A stretch of 64,000 nucleotides of DNA from Pectinophora gossypiella (lineage: Eukaryota > Arthropoda > Insecta > Lepidoptera > Gelechiidae), in NCBI RefSeq assembly GCF_024362695.1, contig NC_065424.1, forward strand, positions 2,888,786-2,952,785. Reading direction: 5' to 3'. Positions 22,083 through 32,479 of this stretch are shown here, piece after piece (positions within the stretch are counted from its first letter, which is position 1; each line of letters starts with the position of its first letter). The translations under genes and the position numbers were made by a program. The notes under the pieces were generated by a model, which saw nothing but the letters and a program-made list of their open reading frames with translations, did not search any database and was not told where the DNA came from.

Positions 22083-22270
22083 TCAGGAAATTTCACTTGA
22101 TATCAAATCGTGGGCCACATCAACCCCCTCAGTATTCGCTACGGTGTCACTAACATCACTTTTACACGGACACTACACATTGACGTCTGACGCCCAGGGG
22201 GGTGAGGTAAACCTAGCTCAGCTGCTGTCGGGGAGCGGAGAGTTGCCAGTCTATACGTAGTAATTTTCCT
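22083..22270. mobile_element. M3 half and M7 fragment
   Basis: The right arm of M3 (GGAAATTTCACTTGATATC to GGTGTCACTAACATC) is followed by an M7 piece (GACGTCTGACGCCCAGG to GGAGCGGAGAGTTGCCAG). Confidence 0.6.
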
Positions 22271-22943
22271 CTGCGATTAAATTCACGAGTTGTAGAAAGA
22301 TAAGGTGACCAATAAATGTTTTTGTTTCCTTTGATAATTGTATTAATTGTAATGTTTTGATTTGATTACGAAGAATGAGTTCAACATGTTGATAGTTTTG
22401 TGAGGGTGAACTGAACGGTTACATCAGCTATAAACTGTAAGCTATATATAAAGTAAGTACTAGAAAACATCGCGACACAATATGTTTACATGACGAAGTC
22501 TCAGTTGCATGTAACTTTGGCAAACGACTAAAGATAATTCAGCCAACTTCAAAATCTGTCTAATAAAAAGTAGGTAAGACTTTTTTAAATAGGTACAATG
22601 TTATAAATATAGGAATCTAAATAATATTTCTAACAATAGGTAAATAAGAAAGTTTGTTATCAATTTGATATCAACTTAAAAAAATCAGTTTGATTTCTTT
22701 TTATCTTTCATTTTTATTGTACGAACTTGTTTACTTTTTATCATTATTTTTTATACAAATAAGTACCTACCTACTTTTATTACAACTAGTTTACTTCATC
22801 GTCATTAATTTAAGAGCCACGCTCTTGTAGGTGTATTCTCCATGCTACTTTAATCACCAACTACCTACTTATCCAACCAATTTTATCATGAAGAGGAGCA
22901 ACCAGTTTCATAAAAAACTTATCGCTTACTTTTACATCTTTAC
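22271..22943. other. AT-rich gene-free stretch
   Basis: No exon is visible. A short fragment of repeat G (AGAGCCACGCTCTTG) lies at 22812-22860. Confidence 0.4.
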
Positions 22944-23254
22944 TGGCCCCGATTCCTGCAGACACCGCCTAATTTTATTTTAAGTTATATCCGTCATTTT
23001 CATATCCGTCGAAAAGGAAAGGGACGGATGATTCACAGCTCTTAATTTTAGGAACAATGAGTAAATGAACGTGTCAGGTTATTGACTGATGTAAAATTTT
23101 TAGACGGTTGGTTTAGATTTGTGCTTAAAATTGACGTGTGTTCCATAAATTTTATGCTTGTCGATTACCCGTCCCTTTCCTTTTCGGCGGATAAGAAAAT
23201 GACAGATATAACTTAAAATAAAATTAGATGGTATTTACAGGAATTAGCACCATT
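22944..23254. mobile_element. MITE M1 copy
   Basis: Both arms are present, GGCCCCGATTCCTGCAGAC to GGAATTAGCACCATTG. The interior is short. Confidence 0.85.
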
Positions 23255-23411
23255 GTTGCTTATTTGAATATATTTACGTACTTAGGTACTTACTTACTTA
23301 TAAACCTTGATACTTAACACACCTCCTGCATCGCGACGCCACCTCGCATAGATAAATTCGACATCTCCGCGTCGACGATTGACTACAGTGATAATACGAG
23401 AGCCGCTTACG

Positions 23412-23555
23412 TATAAATATTTGTATCCACACAGAATACATAATAGTTCGTATCAGTACAGTCGTCGGTATAGCGACCGCTGCACGTACAGCACGTGTAT
23501 ATGGGAGACCAACCGTGCACTGATTTCTCTGCAGTTGACTGACCGTCGTAATAAG
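23412..23555 (+). promoter_or_regulatory. Candidate upstream promoter and noncoding leader exon
   Basis: TATAAATA lies at 23412-23419. An initiator-like TCAGT is at 23453-23457, or a start about 30 bp after TATA is possible. CACGTG follows at 23492-23497, and the segment ends at a perfect donor, AAG|GTAAGC, after 23555. It is unique sequence, more GC-rich than its surroundings. Its only ATG (23501) opens a 13-codon uORF closed before the donor, so the exon would be a noncoding leader. The next exon-like segment on this strand is 31456-31525 and the next recognised gene is PEPCK. It could instead begin an unrecognised gene or a long noncoding RNA. Confidence 0.45.
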
Positions 23556-23809
23556 GTAAGCGATTATTTTATCCTTCACTGAAAGTACCTACCTACTTGT
23601 AGTGTTGTGCACAAAATATTACAGAATACTTTGCTCGAGTATGAGCTTGCCAAGTAAGTTTTTAAATACTTTTCGCGGTTAAAAAAACTATAATATAAAT
23701 TACCTATTTAAAAAGTAGGGTTGTGTTAAGTTATTTTTAGTATGTATAAGTAGGTACTAATGCGTGCGTTGTGGGTTACTAGTATGTATATACAATTATG
23801 GTTGTTGGG

Positions 23810-24240
23810 GTTATTCGTAACCCTGACACCACGGTTGTTGAGGTTGGTTGCTGACGTCACAACCCACATGAGAGAAGAAATTATTGTGATTAAAATTACT
23901 GGAGGTCTTTGCCCGGGGCGTACGCATGTGCGTATACAAGATGTTTATGTAAGAACAAATAAAAATGGATAAATGGATTTACGCATGCGCGTATAATACG
24001 TAGTTACGGTGCAGTATTCCTAGGTAGATTAATGTAAGAAACTCGATTCTCAGTTAACCTGCCCTGCAAAGAAATGGCCTAACAACTTACATACCTGCAT
24101 ACTTACGCAACAACAAAGATGATCTCACAATTCCGAATTACAAGCGGTTACAACTTTGGGCTCACGACCCGGAGGTACCGGGTTCGAATCCCGGAGGAGA
24201 CATATGAAAAAACACTTTTGTTATCCCTAGGTTGGTTAGT
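23810..24240 (+). mobile_element. Two SINE-A fragments
   Basis: A tail fragment (about 23810-23880, CCCTGACACCACGG) and a head fragment (about 24150-24240, GGGTTCGAATCCCGGAGG) lie in the order opposite to a normal copy. They are two separate remnants. Confidence 0.6.
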
Positions 24241-24276
24241 TTGTTGGTGACAAAACAGCGTAAGTAGAATTTGGTG

Positions 24277-24564
24277 CTAATTCCTGACACCATCTAATTT
24301 TAAGTTATATCTGTCATTTTCTTATCCACCGAAAAGGAAAGGGATGGATGTTCGACAGCTGTTATTAAAATTAATGAATGACCGGGGCGAAACAAATAGG
24401 TATATCGCTGGTACACAACCAGCAATTCATCTAAAAAGCAATATTGCTATTTGACATTAGTTTGCATTGCGCACTTGCTTTTATATGCGCAAATGTCAAA
24501 TTGCATTATTATTTTTTTAGATGAATGCTTCGATGTGTACTTTTTTACCCCCAGGAATTAGCGC
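24277..24564. mobile_element. MITE M1 interrupted by palindromic M2
   Basis: The M1 left arm (ATTCCTGACACCATC) runs to about 24422. M2 (24424-24551, AATTCATCTAAAAAGCAATA to TTTTTTACCCCC) follows, then the M1 terminus GGAATTAGCGCCATTG. M2 replaced the M1 right arm. Confidence 0.7.
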
Positions 24565-26110
24565 CATTGCCACCTTCTAGATAGATTACTTAGGCAGAAT
24601 TGAACCAATACCTACGTATTTTAAGTAGTAATTACGTATTCGCCCGCGCCGCGACGATGCGATTATTACGTTGACATTTACAAACGAGATTTCAGACTTG
24701 TTCTACCCGGGTGGGTCCAACCAGAAACGTCAGGACCAAAACTGACAAGTTTTATTTTTAGTTAAAGAAGGCGTGTCGTTAATTACAATCAAGGCTGACG
24801 ATTGTGCTTCCTTTGTCCATCATGTTTCTTTATAAAAATGCAAACTTCTTCCATCGATCTTGCAACTAAAAAAGTTAAGTGATATGGAATGGTTCTTTTT
24901 TCAAATTCTCTTATTTTTTTTGGAAAGAATTTAAAATAAATAAAATTGTTTATTTCTTTACTGTATGGTACCTACATGAAGGTAACAAGGTTTGGAGTCC
25001 ACTTCACTTTAGGTATATACCGTTTTGAACAATAACATATATTTATATAAAAATTAACCATTCATAGTTTAACTATATAACCCACTGAATGAAGATAATT
25101 TTGTTCTCTACGGACTATTTTACATAATCAACCACGCTCCCGAGGCAGTTTATAAAAATAAAATGCATTTATTTCAGGTAGGCACCCATATTGTAAGATA
25201 TAATTATGTCCCATATATTAAAATTAAAAATAATAATAATAATGAAATAAAGTTAAAAATTATTAAAATCAAAACTAAAATTAAAATCATATTTATTAAA
25301 ATGAAAAATTAATTAATATTGAGTTAAAAACATATATAGTAATAAAATCCATTTAGAGTTTAAGAGTCCTAAATTCACACGACTGGTAATCGAACCCGAA
25401 AGAATATGCTTGTGTAAGTGGTCTTTCTGCTCTCTGCTCTTCCATAGCCAGTATACCTACAAGTCCGCACCTACTTTAATTATTATTATAAGGTATTCTG
25501 ATAGTTTTTTTTTCAAGAGCAAAATAAAAACATTGGGTTTTAAAAGTACTGCCAGTCTTACAACTTACGTGTATAAGGGTGCGAATTCCTGCAGACGCCA
25601 TCTTTTTAAATTTGTTTCAGGAAAAACAATTTCTTTTTTGGTTTAGAGAATACTTTAATATAAAATACCTTAATTATAATTAGGTTTTTTAATGTCCCGT
25701 TACTGACGCTTGACGCACAACTGGCTGAAAACTGTGATTGCCATTTATATTATATAATTAAGTAGATACAGATCACGTGGTTCATCAGACTTAGTGGACG
25801 ATAGTCTGTGTGTCGTGCGTGAGTCGTGACTTTTAGTCCGCAGTAAGCACAACATCGATAAACGATGACAATATTGTCCAATTGTTTCAAAGTTGGCTTA
25901 AAAAAAGAACCACTAGATGAGGGTTATGGACTGGTTTTTTTTTCAAATTCTTTTATTTTTTCGAAACGAATTTAAAGTAAAATATACTGGTTTATTTCTT
26001 TACTGTAGGTATGATATATGAAGGTACACTGTGTCACTGTAAATTAGATATTAACCCCTACGTGCAAAGTTATTTATCGATAAACACTTTGGAATTTATG
26101 TATATACCTA
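24565..26110. other. AT-rich gene-free stretch
   Basis: There is no exon I can defend. A denser patch at 25770-25860 ends CCGCA|GTAAGC and could be a leader exon, but nothing supports it. Low-complexity A/T sequence fills 25190-25320. Confidence 0.35.
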
Positions 26111-26111
26111 C

Positions 26112-26185
26112 AGGGTGTTAGTGACATCGTAACGAAAACTTTGAGGGATGATTCAGACCATGATTCTGAGTTGATATCAAGTGAT
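26112..26185. mobile_element. MITE M3 left half
   Basis: CAGGGTGTTAGTGACATCG to TTGATATCAAGTG is followed abruptly by a SINE in place of the right half. Confidence 0.75.
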
Positions 26186-26191
26186 TTTTCC

Positions 26192-26446
26192 GGGACATAT
26201 CACAAAAATCACTTTGTGATCCCTAGTTTGGTTAAGACATTACAGGCTGATCACCTGATTGTCCGAAAAAGTAAGATGATTCCGTGCTTCGGAGGGCACG
26301 TTAAGCCGTTGGTCCCGGCTATTAGCCGTAAAAACACCTCCACCAACCCGCAGTGGAGCAGCGTGGTGGAATATGCTCCATACCCCCTCCGGTTGATTGA
26401 AGGGAGGCCTGTGCCCAGCAGTGGGACGTATATAGGCTGGTTATGT
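26192..26446 (+). mobile_element. SINE-A/SINE-B recombinant
   Basis: The 5' part is SINE-A body (ACATATCACAAAAATCACTT, CTAGTTTGGTTAAGACATT). From the shared CACCTGATTGTCCGAAA onward it is SINE-B (AAGTAAGATGATTCCG, AAAACACCTCCACC). The switch is inside the common block. Confidence 0.85.
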
Positions 26447-26765
26447 TTTTATGTATGTCCTCTTGTCTATGTCAATTTGTCAAAAAAATATAATGTCATA
26501 TTGTCCCCATTACTAACTTACACAGAGTAGTATGTGTGACGTCATGGTTTATCTAAGGTCGCACAGTGGGGCTTCTTGCCTTTAATAACATCATGTCCAC
26601 AACAACACGGTATGTACCCGGTGCTATATTTAGATACATTGAAGTTCTCTTATAGTCCTATTTGTCCGGCCAAGTATTTCATGCCATTTGTTGCAAAACA
26701 AACAAAAAAAAAGAATTCATCTCGAGCTCCTCCGTGCTTCGGAAGGCACGTTAAGCCGTTGCCGT
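26250..26765 (+). repeat. Left arm of a 0.5-kb inverted duplication
   Basis: This stretch reappears on the minus strand at about 28310-28830 with only scattered differences. It includes the SINE-B tail, a unique middle (ACATCATGTCCACAACAACA) and the SINE-C core. The spacer is about 1.5 kb. Confidence 0.85.
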
Positions 26766-26905
26766 TGGTCCCGGCTGCATTAGCAGTCGTTAATAACCAT
26801 CAATCCGCACTGGGCCCGCGTGATGGTTTAAGGCCCGATCTCCCTATCCATCCATAGGGAAGGCCCAGCAGTGGGGACGTTAATGGGCTGATGATGATGA
26901 TGATG
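26733..26905 (+). mobile_element. SINE-C 3' part with GAT tail
   Basis: CTCGAGCTCCTCCGTGCTTC is followed by the core, CCATCAATCCGCACTGGGC and a (GAT)n tail. The 5S-like head is replaced by unrelated sequence. Confidence 0.75.
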
Positions 26906-28309
26906 ATGTTGCAAATCTACAATAAGGCACGTCAAAAAAGTTCTTTTATGTGAGCCGTGGTAGCAGGAGCGAATCCAGTTTTTAAGTCAGAGGGGGGGTC
27001 ACCAGGTCGCGGACAACCTATCTCCGTAGAGAATTAAATAAAATTGCAGCCACCCATGACCCAATCTGGCGCCCAGGGCGGGGCATGGGGAACCGCCATG
27101 TCCCCCCCCCTGGATCCGTCCGTGTGTGGTACCTCAGTTGGATTGGAAGAACGCTCGACTCTTACTGCGAGGTGAGCGCTTCGTCCAATAGCCGTTTGAC
27201 GTCCATCTACGTAGCTAGAATTCGTATCGTTTAATGGTCCAAGCGCTTGATATAATTCTGCGGCGCAGTTGTCATGCACACCCGGCAGGACAGTCTAGAA
27301 CCAATGATTTTCGTCAATGAGTTTCAGCCTACAGTTTATTCCTTATTCTATGCTACAGTGATGATTTAGGTACCGACATCATATCTCTCAGCCCCATGAA
27401 GGATTAGCGTGGAGTTATAAATAAAAAAAAATAACATAAAAAAACATTTACTTCAGGCGATACGCATAAAAAGTTAACTCACATACAGACAGGTAGAAAA
27501 GCACAAGTAAGTTAACACAAATGTGCGTAGTATCATTGTTGGTAGCTCCTGATGACGCGGCGTGACGCGTGCGTCTGCGCATTATGCGGAGATATTACAA
27601 GATAACCCGTTTGAATTTGTCGCATACCTGATACCGACCATAACAAGATGTTACACGTCAACGAAGCAATTTCTTTAGGAATATTTATGTTCTTTCTTTT
27701 GACGCGACTTATTGTAGATTTGCAGCCAATAGCATTAGTACGTCTGTTAGTTAGATACTTGTCTGTGAGTCTAAAAAAATAAATAATATTTATAGTTTTA
27801 GATGGCCCGGATTCCTGCAGACACCTCCTAATTTTACTTTAAGTTATACCAGTCATTTTCTTATCCACCGAAAAGGAAAAATGATGAAGAATTTTTTTAG
27901 GCCTGAAGGTGCTCAGTTAGGCTAGCTGTAAACAAGTATTTTACCACGAAAACAGAATACGTAGATATCTACTCGTTTTGATAAGATAAGCCAAATAAAT
28001 ATAAAACAATGATTAATATCACGTGACAACATCGACATATTATAAAATCTGACAACATGGCAACAATATACTCGTATTTGTTAAACTGTATATAAGATTC
28101 GTATCTATTTCTTCTATTACTTTTCCTTGGTGTACTTGAGAATTTTCCAGCTATCTAAATCTAAAGTGACACTCATAAAATATGATATAAATATAGGTAA
28201 ACATGTTTTTGCAAATCAACCTCGCTTTATCTCGATATTCATATCGAAGGTTTACAAATTGTTCCATCCCGGACACAAATATTATAATAAGCTATTTGAC
28301 AAGGCTAAT
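26906..28309. other. Spacer of the inverted duplication, no gene
   Basis: It holds family E ends (about 26919 and 27707) and a GC-rich patch at 27040-27295 whose minus-strand frame looks repeat-derived. An M1 left half lies at 27803-27880. No exon is recognised. Confidence 0.5.
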
Positions 28310-28830
28310 AGCCGGGACCAACGGCTTAACGTGCCTTCCGAAGCACGGAGGAGCTGGAGATGAAAACTTTTTTTTTGTTTGTTTTGCAACAAATGGCATG
28401 AAATACTTGGCCGGACAAATAGGTATGTAAGAGAACTTCAATGTATCTAAATATAGCACCGGGTACATACCGTGTTGTTGTGGACATGATGTTATTAAAG
28501 GCAAGAAGCCCCACTGTGCACCTTAGATAAACCATGACGTCACACATACTACTCTGTGTAAGTTAGTAATGGGGACAATATGACATTATATTTTTTTGAC
28601 AAATTGACATAGACAAGAGGACATACATAAAAACATAACCAGCCTATATACGTCCCACTGCTGGGCACAGGCCTCCCTTCAATCAACCGGAGGGGGTATG
28701 GAGCATACTCCACCACGCTGCTCCAATGCGGGTTGGTGGAGGTGTTTTTACGGCTAATAGCCGGGACCAACGGCTTAACGTGCCCTCCGAAGCACGGAAT
28801 CATCTTACTATTTCAGACAATCAGGTGATT
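28310..28830 (-). repeat. Right arm of the inverted duplication
   Basis: It is the reverse complement of 26250-26765, beginning within the SINE-C core and running outward through the unique middle into a SINE-B. The B copy here continues to a normal SINE-B head, while the left arm continues into SINE-A. Confidence 0.85.
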
Positions 28831-28960
28831 AAAGCCTGAAAAGTTTACCAAACAAAGGACAGTCTCACAAAGTGATTTCGACAATGTCCCCATCGGGAAT
28901 CGAACCCGGACCTCCAGATCATGAGCCTGACGCTCTAACCGCTAGACCACAGAGGCTGTT
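28631..28960 (-). mobile_element. SINE-B, full length
   Basis: The plus strand reads tail (AACCAGCCTATATACGTCCC) to head (CTAACCGCTAGACCACAGAG). Confidence 0.9.
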
Positions 28961-29124
28961 CATTTACGATCCCAGAAGAATACGTATAATGATTCAACCG
29001 CCCAGTGCAATTGCTAAGACTTTGTTATCAGTGACTGGTGGTATGATGATCGATTGGTACAACAATATAAACCTACAAAGAGAAAAAAAATAAATTGAAA
29101 AAAACTGACCCGAACTGAACTCTT

Positions 29125-29180
29125 CTCTTCTTATCGTGTGGGTTATGAGGTAGAATACCAACCTCATCAACCCTGGTGTC
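29125..29180 (-). mobile_element. SINE-A tail fragment
   Basis: TATCGTGTGGGTTATGAGG to ATCAACCCTGGTGTCAG is the minus-strand SINE-A end. Confidence 0.6.
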
Positions 29181-29182
29181 AG

Positions 29183-29710
29183 CGGGCTTTTCTGTTAATA
29201 ATATTAGACAGCCAAATTACAGAATTGTATAACAAAATTCTTCTTCTTCTATCGTGTGGGTTGTGACGTGAATTACCAACCCCAACAACCCTAGTGTCAG
29301 GGTTATTATTGAGCCGCCAAAGGCCCCTGACATGGCTCATGTAACGACTACTTACTTACATCAGTAAGTAGTAACCGGGACCAACGGCTTAACGAGCGTT
29401 CCGAAGCACGGATTATCTTACTTTTTGGACAATCGATATGTCCCCACCGGGATTCGAACCCGGGACCTCCGGATCATGAGCCCAACGCTCAACCACGGAC
29501 CACGGAGGTCGTATAACAAAATTGTATGTTTGTTTTTAAAACGTCTACTGTACTATGCCGAGGTTTTTCTTGCGGCTACTTTTCCTTAGATATAAGTATG
29601 GTTATGAGAAGCTGCAGTAGTCTTAAGTAGACGAGACGTTCGTTATGTAAAAATTGACGATTCAAAGTGTAGCCCTATGTTACCAACTGAATAAAGATAA
29701 TTTTAAATTT
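29183..29710 (+). mobile_element. LINE 3' end split by a SINE-A
   Basis: ATATTAGACAGCCAAATTAC (29200) and GAGACGTTCGTTATGTAAAA to GAATAAAGATAATTT belong to the LINE also seen at 37057. The two parts are separated by the SINE-A insertion at 29240-29510. Confidence 0.8.
29240..29510 (-). mobile_element. SINE-A with 13-bp target-site duplication
   Basis: GTATAACAAAATT flanks it exactly (29227-29239 and 29511-29523). Most of the copy is present; part of the body between head and core is missing. It lies inside a LINE remnant, giving relative age: LINE first, SINE later. Confidence 0.95.
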
Positions 29711-29898
29711 GCATTAACGTCTAACGGGCATACAATCAGATGACTTTTCAAATGTCAACTAAGTACTAAATCAAATTCATTAAGTTATAAAAAAGAAAAG
29801 GATGTTAAACTCTCGCAATTTTAATATTAGCTTTATGAATTTCGCAATTAAGTCCTCTTCTAATACACAAGACATATTTAGCAAAGAAAAGTGTTTAA

Positions 29899-30526
29899 AG
29901 CCGGCTACACACCTTCAGTTTTAACTGTATAGATTTAACTGTAAGATCTAACTGTTCAGTTAAAACTGATGTTCTTAGTGCCTACACACGATAGTTTTTT
30001 TCAGTTCAAATAATCTGTTCTCGCAAGTCGCACGTTCTCGGAATAAACATGACTTCATCGGATGATGTTGTGGCAATAATTGGACTATTGTGCATTTTGA
30101 AAAATAGAAAACAAAGAAGGAAAAAAATTTGGTGTAAACATTGGTTATTACTGAGACAACAGTATACGCATAATAATTTATTGAAAGAACTCAGATTTTC
30201 TCCAGATGATTATAATAATTATTTAAGAATGAATGAAGAAACTTATTTGCATTTGCTTAATTTAGTCACACACAAAATAATGAAACAGAATACGTGCTCA
30301 CTCGACGACACTTGGGCAAAACTGACGAAACTGCGCAGTTTTCGACTACACACTCTCAGTTTGAACTGTACAGTTCCAACTGTACAGATTTATCTATTCA
30401 TATTTTGATTAGATCTCAGTTAAACTGTACAGTTCAACTGTTTGTTCTACACACCTAACGATTTATCTGTACAGTTCGACTGTACAGTTACAACGCACAG
30501 TTAAAACTGAAGGTGTGTAGCCGGCC
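29899..30526 (+). mobile_element. PIF/Harbinger-type element, 628 bp, with TAA duplication
   Basis: The ends are perfect inverted repeats of at least 28 bp (29900-29927 and 30498-30525, outer part GCCGGCTACACACC). They are flanked by TAA at 29896-29898 and 30527-30529, the 3-bp target typical of PIF/Harbinger. Subterminal palindromes AACTGTACAGTT recur in the right half. It contains a transposase fragment, described separately, and lacks a catalytic core, so it is a deletion derivative. Confidence 0.92.
30049..30408 (+). pseudogene. Harbinger transposase N-terminal fragment
   Basis: The frame starts at an ATG and carries KIWCKHWLLLRQQ, then LLKELRFSPDDYNNYLRMNE and THKIMKQNT. This is the order found at the N-terminus of HARBI1-like nucleases (WxxxxLLxR, LxxxLRxxDxxxFxxFLRM, PxIxKQDT). 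After about residue 90 the frame runs into the element's right subterminal repeats, so the DDE nuclease domain is deleted. It should not be active. Confidence 0.75.
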
Positions 30527-30529
30527 TAA

Positions 30530-31455
30530 TGAGCAAAATATAGACATTTTATACCTTTTTCTTTAAATTTGGTATAACTGAATATTGTCAACGAGAGAGA
30601 TAGATAAATAAACAGTACATCTTTATAACTTGGGTAGGTACTTACACTTAGGATTTAAGTCATCGGACAATGGTGTTGAAAAATATAGAAGGTATTCTAG
30701 AGTGAAAAAACCAGTCTGTTGTTTAATTAACATAATATCACGCCTGTAACCCCGAAGGGCGCCGTCCATTAATCATGTGATGATTTTTTGACATTTTTAA
30801 CCCCCTCCCATGTAACACCAAGGGGGAGGGCCCTGGTGATACATGGTGAGGTTCAAGACTACACCTATCCTATATCACGTGTATTTTTTACTACCTACCA
30901 AAATAATTGCACGAAACGCCGCTTTTCGGTTCAGTATCGCGCGTTTGCCGAAAAAATAAATACTCGTGATATATTAATACACCCCCTCCCCCTTATGACA
31001 TTTCGTGTTTTTTTTTGAAGTTCTTTTGTCAATTAGTGTAAGGTACAATTACGAAAATTGTTATGGAAGAACGGAGTCACCTAATACAAGCATATCTATG
31101 CTTAAAAGGTGGCTCGAAACCCAGTATAAACTATGTACCAAAAGATACTGCAATAAACTTTTTTATTTTATTTTAATTTTTTTTATTTCATGGACCGCTC
31201 TCCTCCTCTCGAGCCTCGCATGATTATTGGACGGCCCCAAGGGGTTGGCAGAGGTGTTCACTACTGTCACGGATCGAATAATTTTAATGGGCTCCATAAT
31301 TATTATTAACAATAAGATGATTACCTAAATACATGCATTATACCTTATTAATGAACTGTTCATTAGTGTTCATAAAGAACAAGTATTTTGCATAACGTCT
31401 TTGATGTTCATGTGAACCAGACGACTGTTATAGTGTTTTTTTTTATTTATTTCAG
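30530..31455. other. Gene-free stretch before a candidate exon
   Basis: It includes short repeat D-like words near 30740 and C-rich patches around 30800-30830 and 30980. No coding exon is seen until the acceptor at 31454-31455. Confidence 0.4.
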
Positions 31456-31525
31456 GACACAGACAAGCTAAGGGATACTCGAAAGAAACAAAAATGGTGT
31501 TCTTCCTCACGAGGTTTACCAAAAA
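31456..31525 (+). CDS. Candidate alternative first coding exon of PEPCK
   Basis: A polypyrimidine tract and TTTCAG lead into 70 bp that end at a perfect donor, AAAAA|GTAAGTG. The only ATG (31494, context AAAAATGG) opens 32 coding bases, MVFFLTRFTKK with two bases over. That is the same phase as PEPCK exon 1 (50 coding bases), and splicing to 48386 gives AAA TGT GCC, in frame. The isoform would be 630 residues instead of 636. Its N-terminus has four basic and no acidic residues, and PEPCK exon 2 also has no acidic residue, so a mitochondrial presequence is plausible. The link to PEPCK is inference. The exon could belong to a gene I did not recognise. Confidence 0.42.
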
Positions 31526-31699
31526 GTAAGTGGATCGTTTTGTATTATTCTATTTTGTGTAATTCCAGTCTTGAATATGTATATAGCTCATAATATATAT
31601 TTTTATTTATTAATACTATCAATTATGATTTAACCCCTTGGCATACTACTGATTTTCATTTAGTACTTTGTTAACCTTACTTATTTATATATTTTTTTG

Positions 31700-31966
31700 T
31701 TTAAACAATTCACGGCACGGTTTTTTGTTGGCACGTTCAATTCATTTATTACTAATTATAAGCGTAATATGGGTACTGGCAGAATATCAGTGTTGGTGAG
31801 AGTGGGTACTCGTACCATACTCTTAGCAACAATATGCTGAGTCAGTCCCATTTCCCTGGGCAGTGTTAGCTACTAGTCACAAATTGTTAAACTTAATTTA
31901 TGTAAATGCTTTAGTAACCTTCACTGTTCTGGGAATAAAGTTATTCTATTCTATTCTATTCTATAG
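31700..31966 (+). mobile_element. LINE 3' end with (TATTC)n tail
   Basis: AT-rich sequence with CTGTTCTGGGAATAAAG ends in a TATTC pentamer repeat at about 31941-31964. This is the usual 3' end of a target-primed LINE insertion. The coding part is absent. Confidence 0.6.
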
Positions 31967-32019
31967 GGTGGGTGCGACATCGTAACGTAAAGTAGCGTCC
32001 AAAGAGAAAAATCGCAAAA

Positions 32020-32210
32020 CAAAAACGTGACTCGGACGCGACTTGAACCCGCAGCACTTGTCAAGCCGGGAGGAGCGTGTTACGTTAACTATTACACATC
32101 CGGGTCCTCCTCCTGTCCATGCAAAACTAAAAAACTCAAAAAAAAAATATATTTTTTTTGTCTTTGTGAGTTTCCCTCAGCATGGGTAAGTGTTATGAAA
32201 ACAAAAACCA
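32020..32210. repeat. Unclassified tRNA-like repeat
   Basis: GACTTGAACCCGCAGC and TCAAGCCGGGAGGAGCG look like a degraded minus-strand tRNA-type head. A similar stretch lies at 40613-40680. The two share GTGAGTTTCCCT-like flanking words. Confidence 0.35.
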
Positions 32211-32479
32211 TAAGTACCTAGTTTCTCTCCCGCGACAATAGTTTAGTTCTCGAATCGCCGCGTAATTTTCCTCTGCCGTGTTTATCGGCGCACACGCAGA
32301 TAGGCGGGTCAGGCGGAGGCACGGCCGCACACCCCCTTGCATCATTCCTTATCTGTGGACTTGGATCCGTGGCAGTGACTCCATATCGCTACATGTACCT
32401 ACTGTACGCTGTACGCTGTTACACGTTTTTGCTTGCGAAATTCAGCTGGTTCTTATTTTAATAAATTATTTTTGTGTTT

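Noticed and set aside
26141..26857. Repeated protein-like frames such as IPCFGGHVKPLVPA and SSVVEYAPYPLRLIEGRP
   Set aside because: These are translations of SINE-B and SINE-C bodies, found again at 28292-28803 and 40111-40341, not a gene family.
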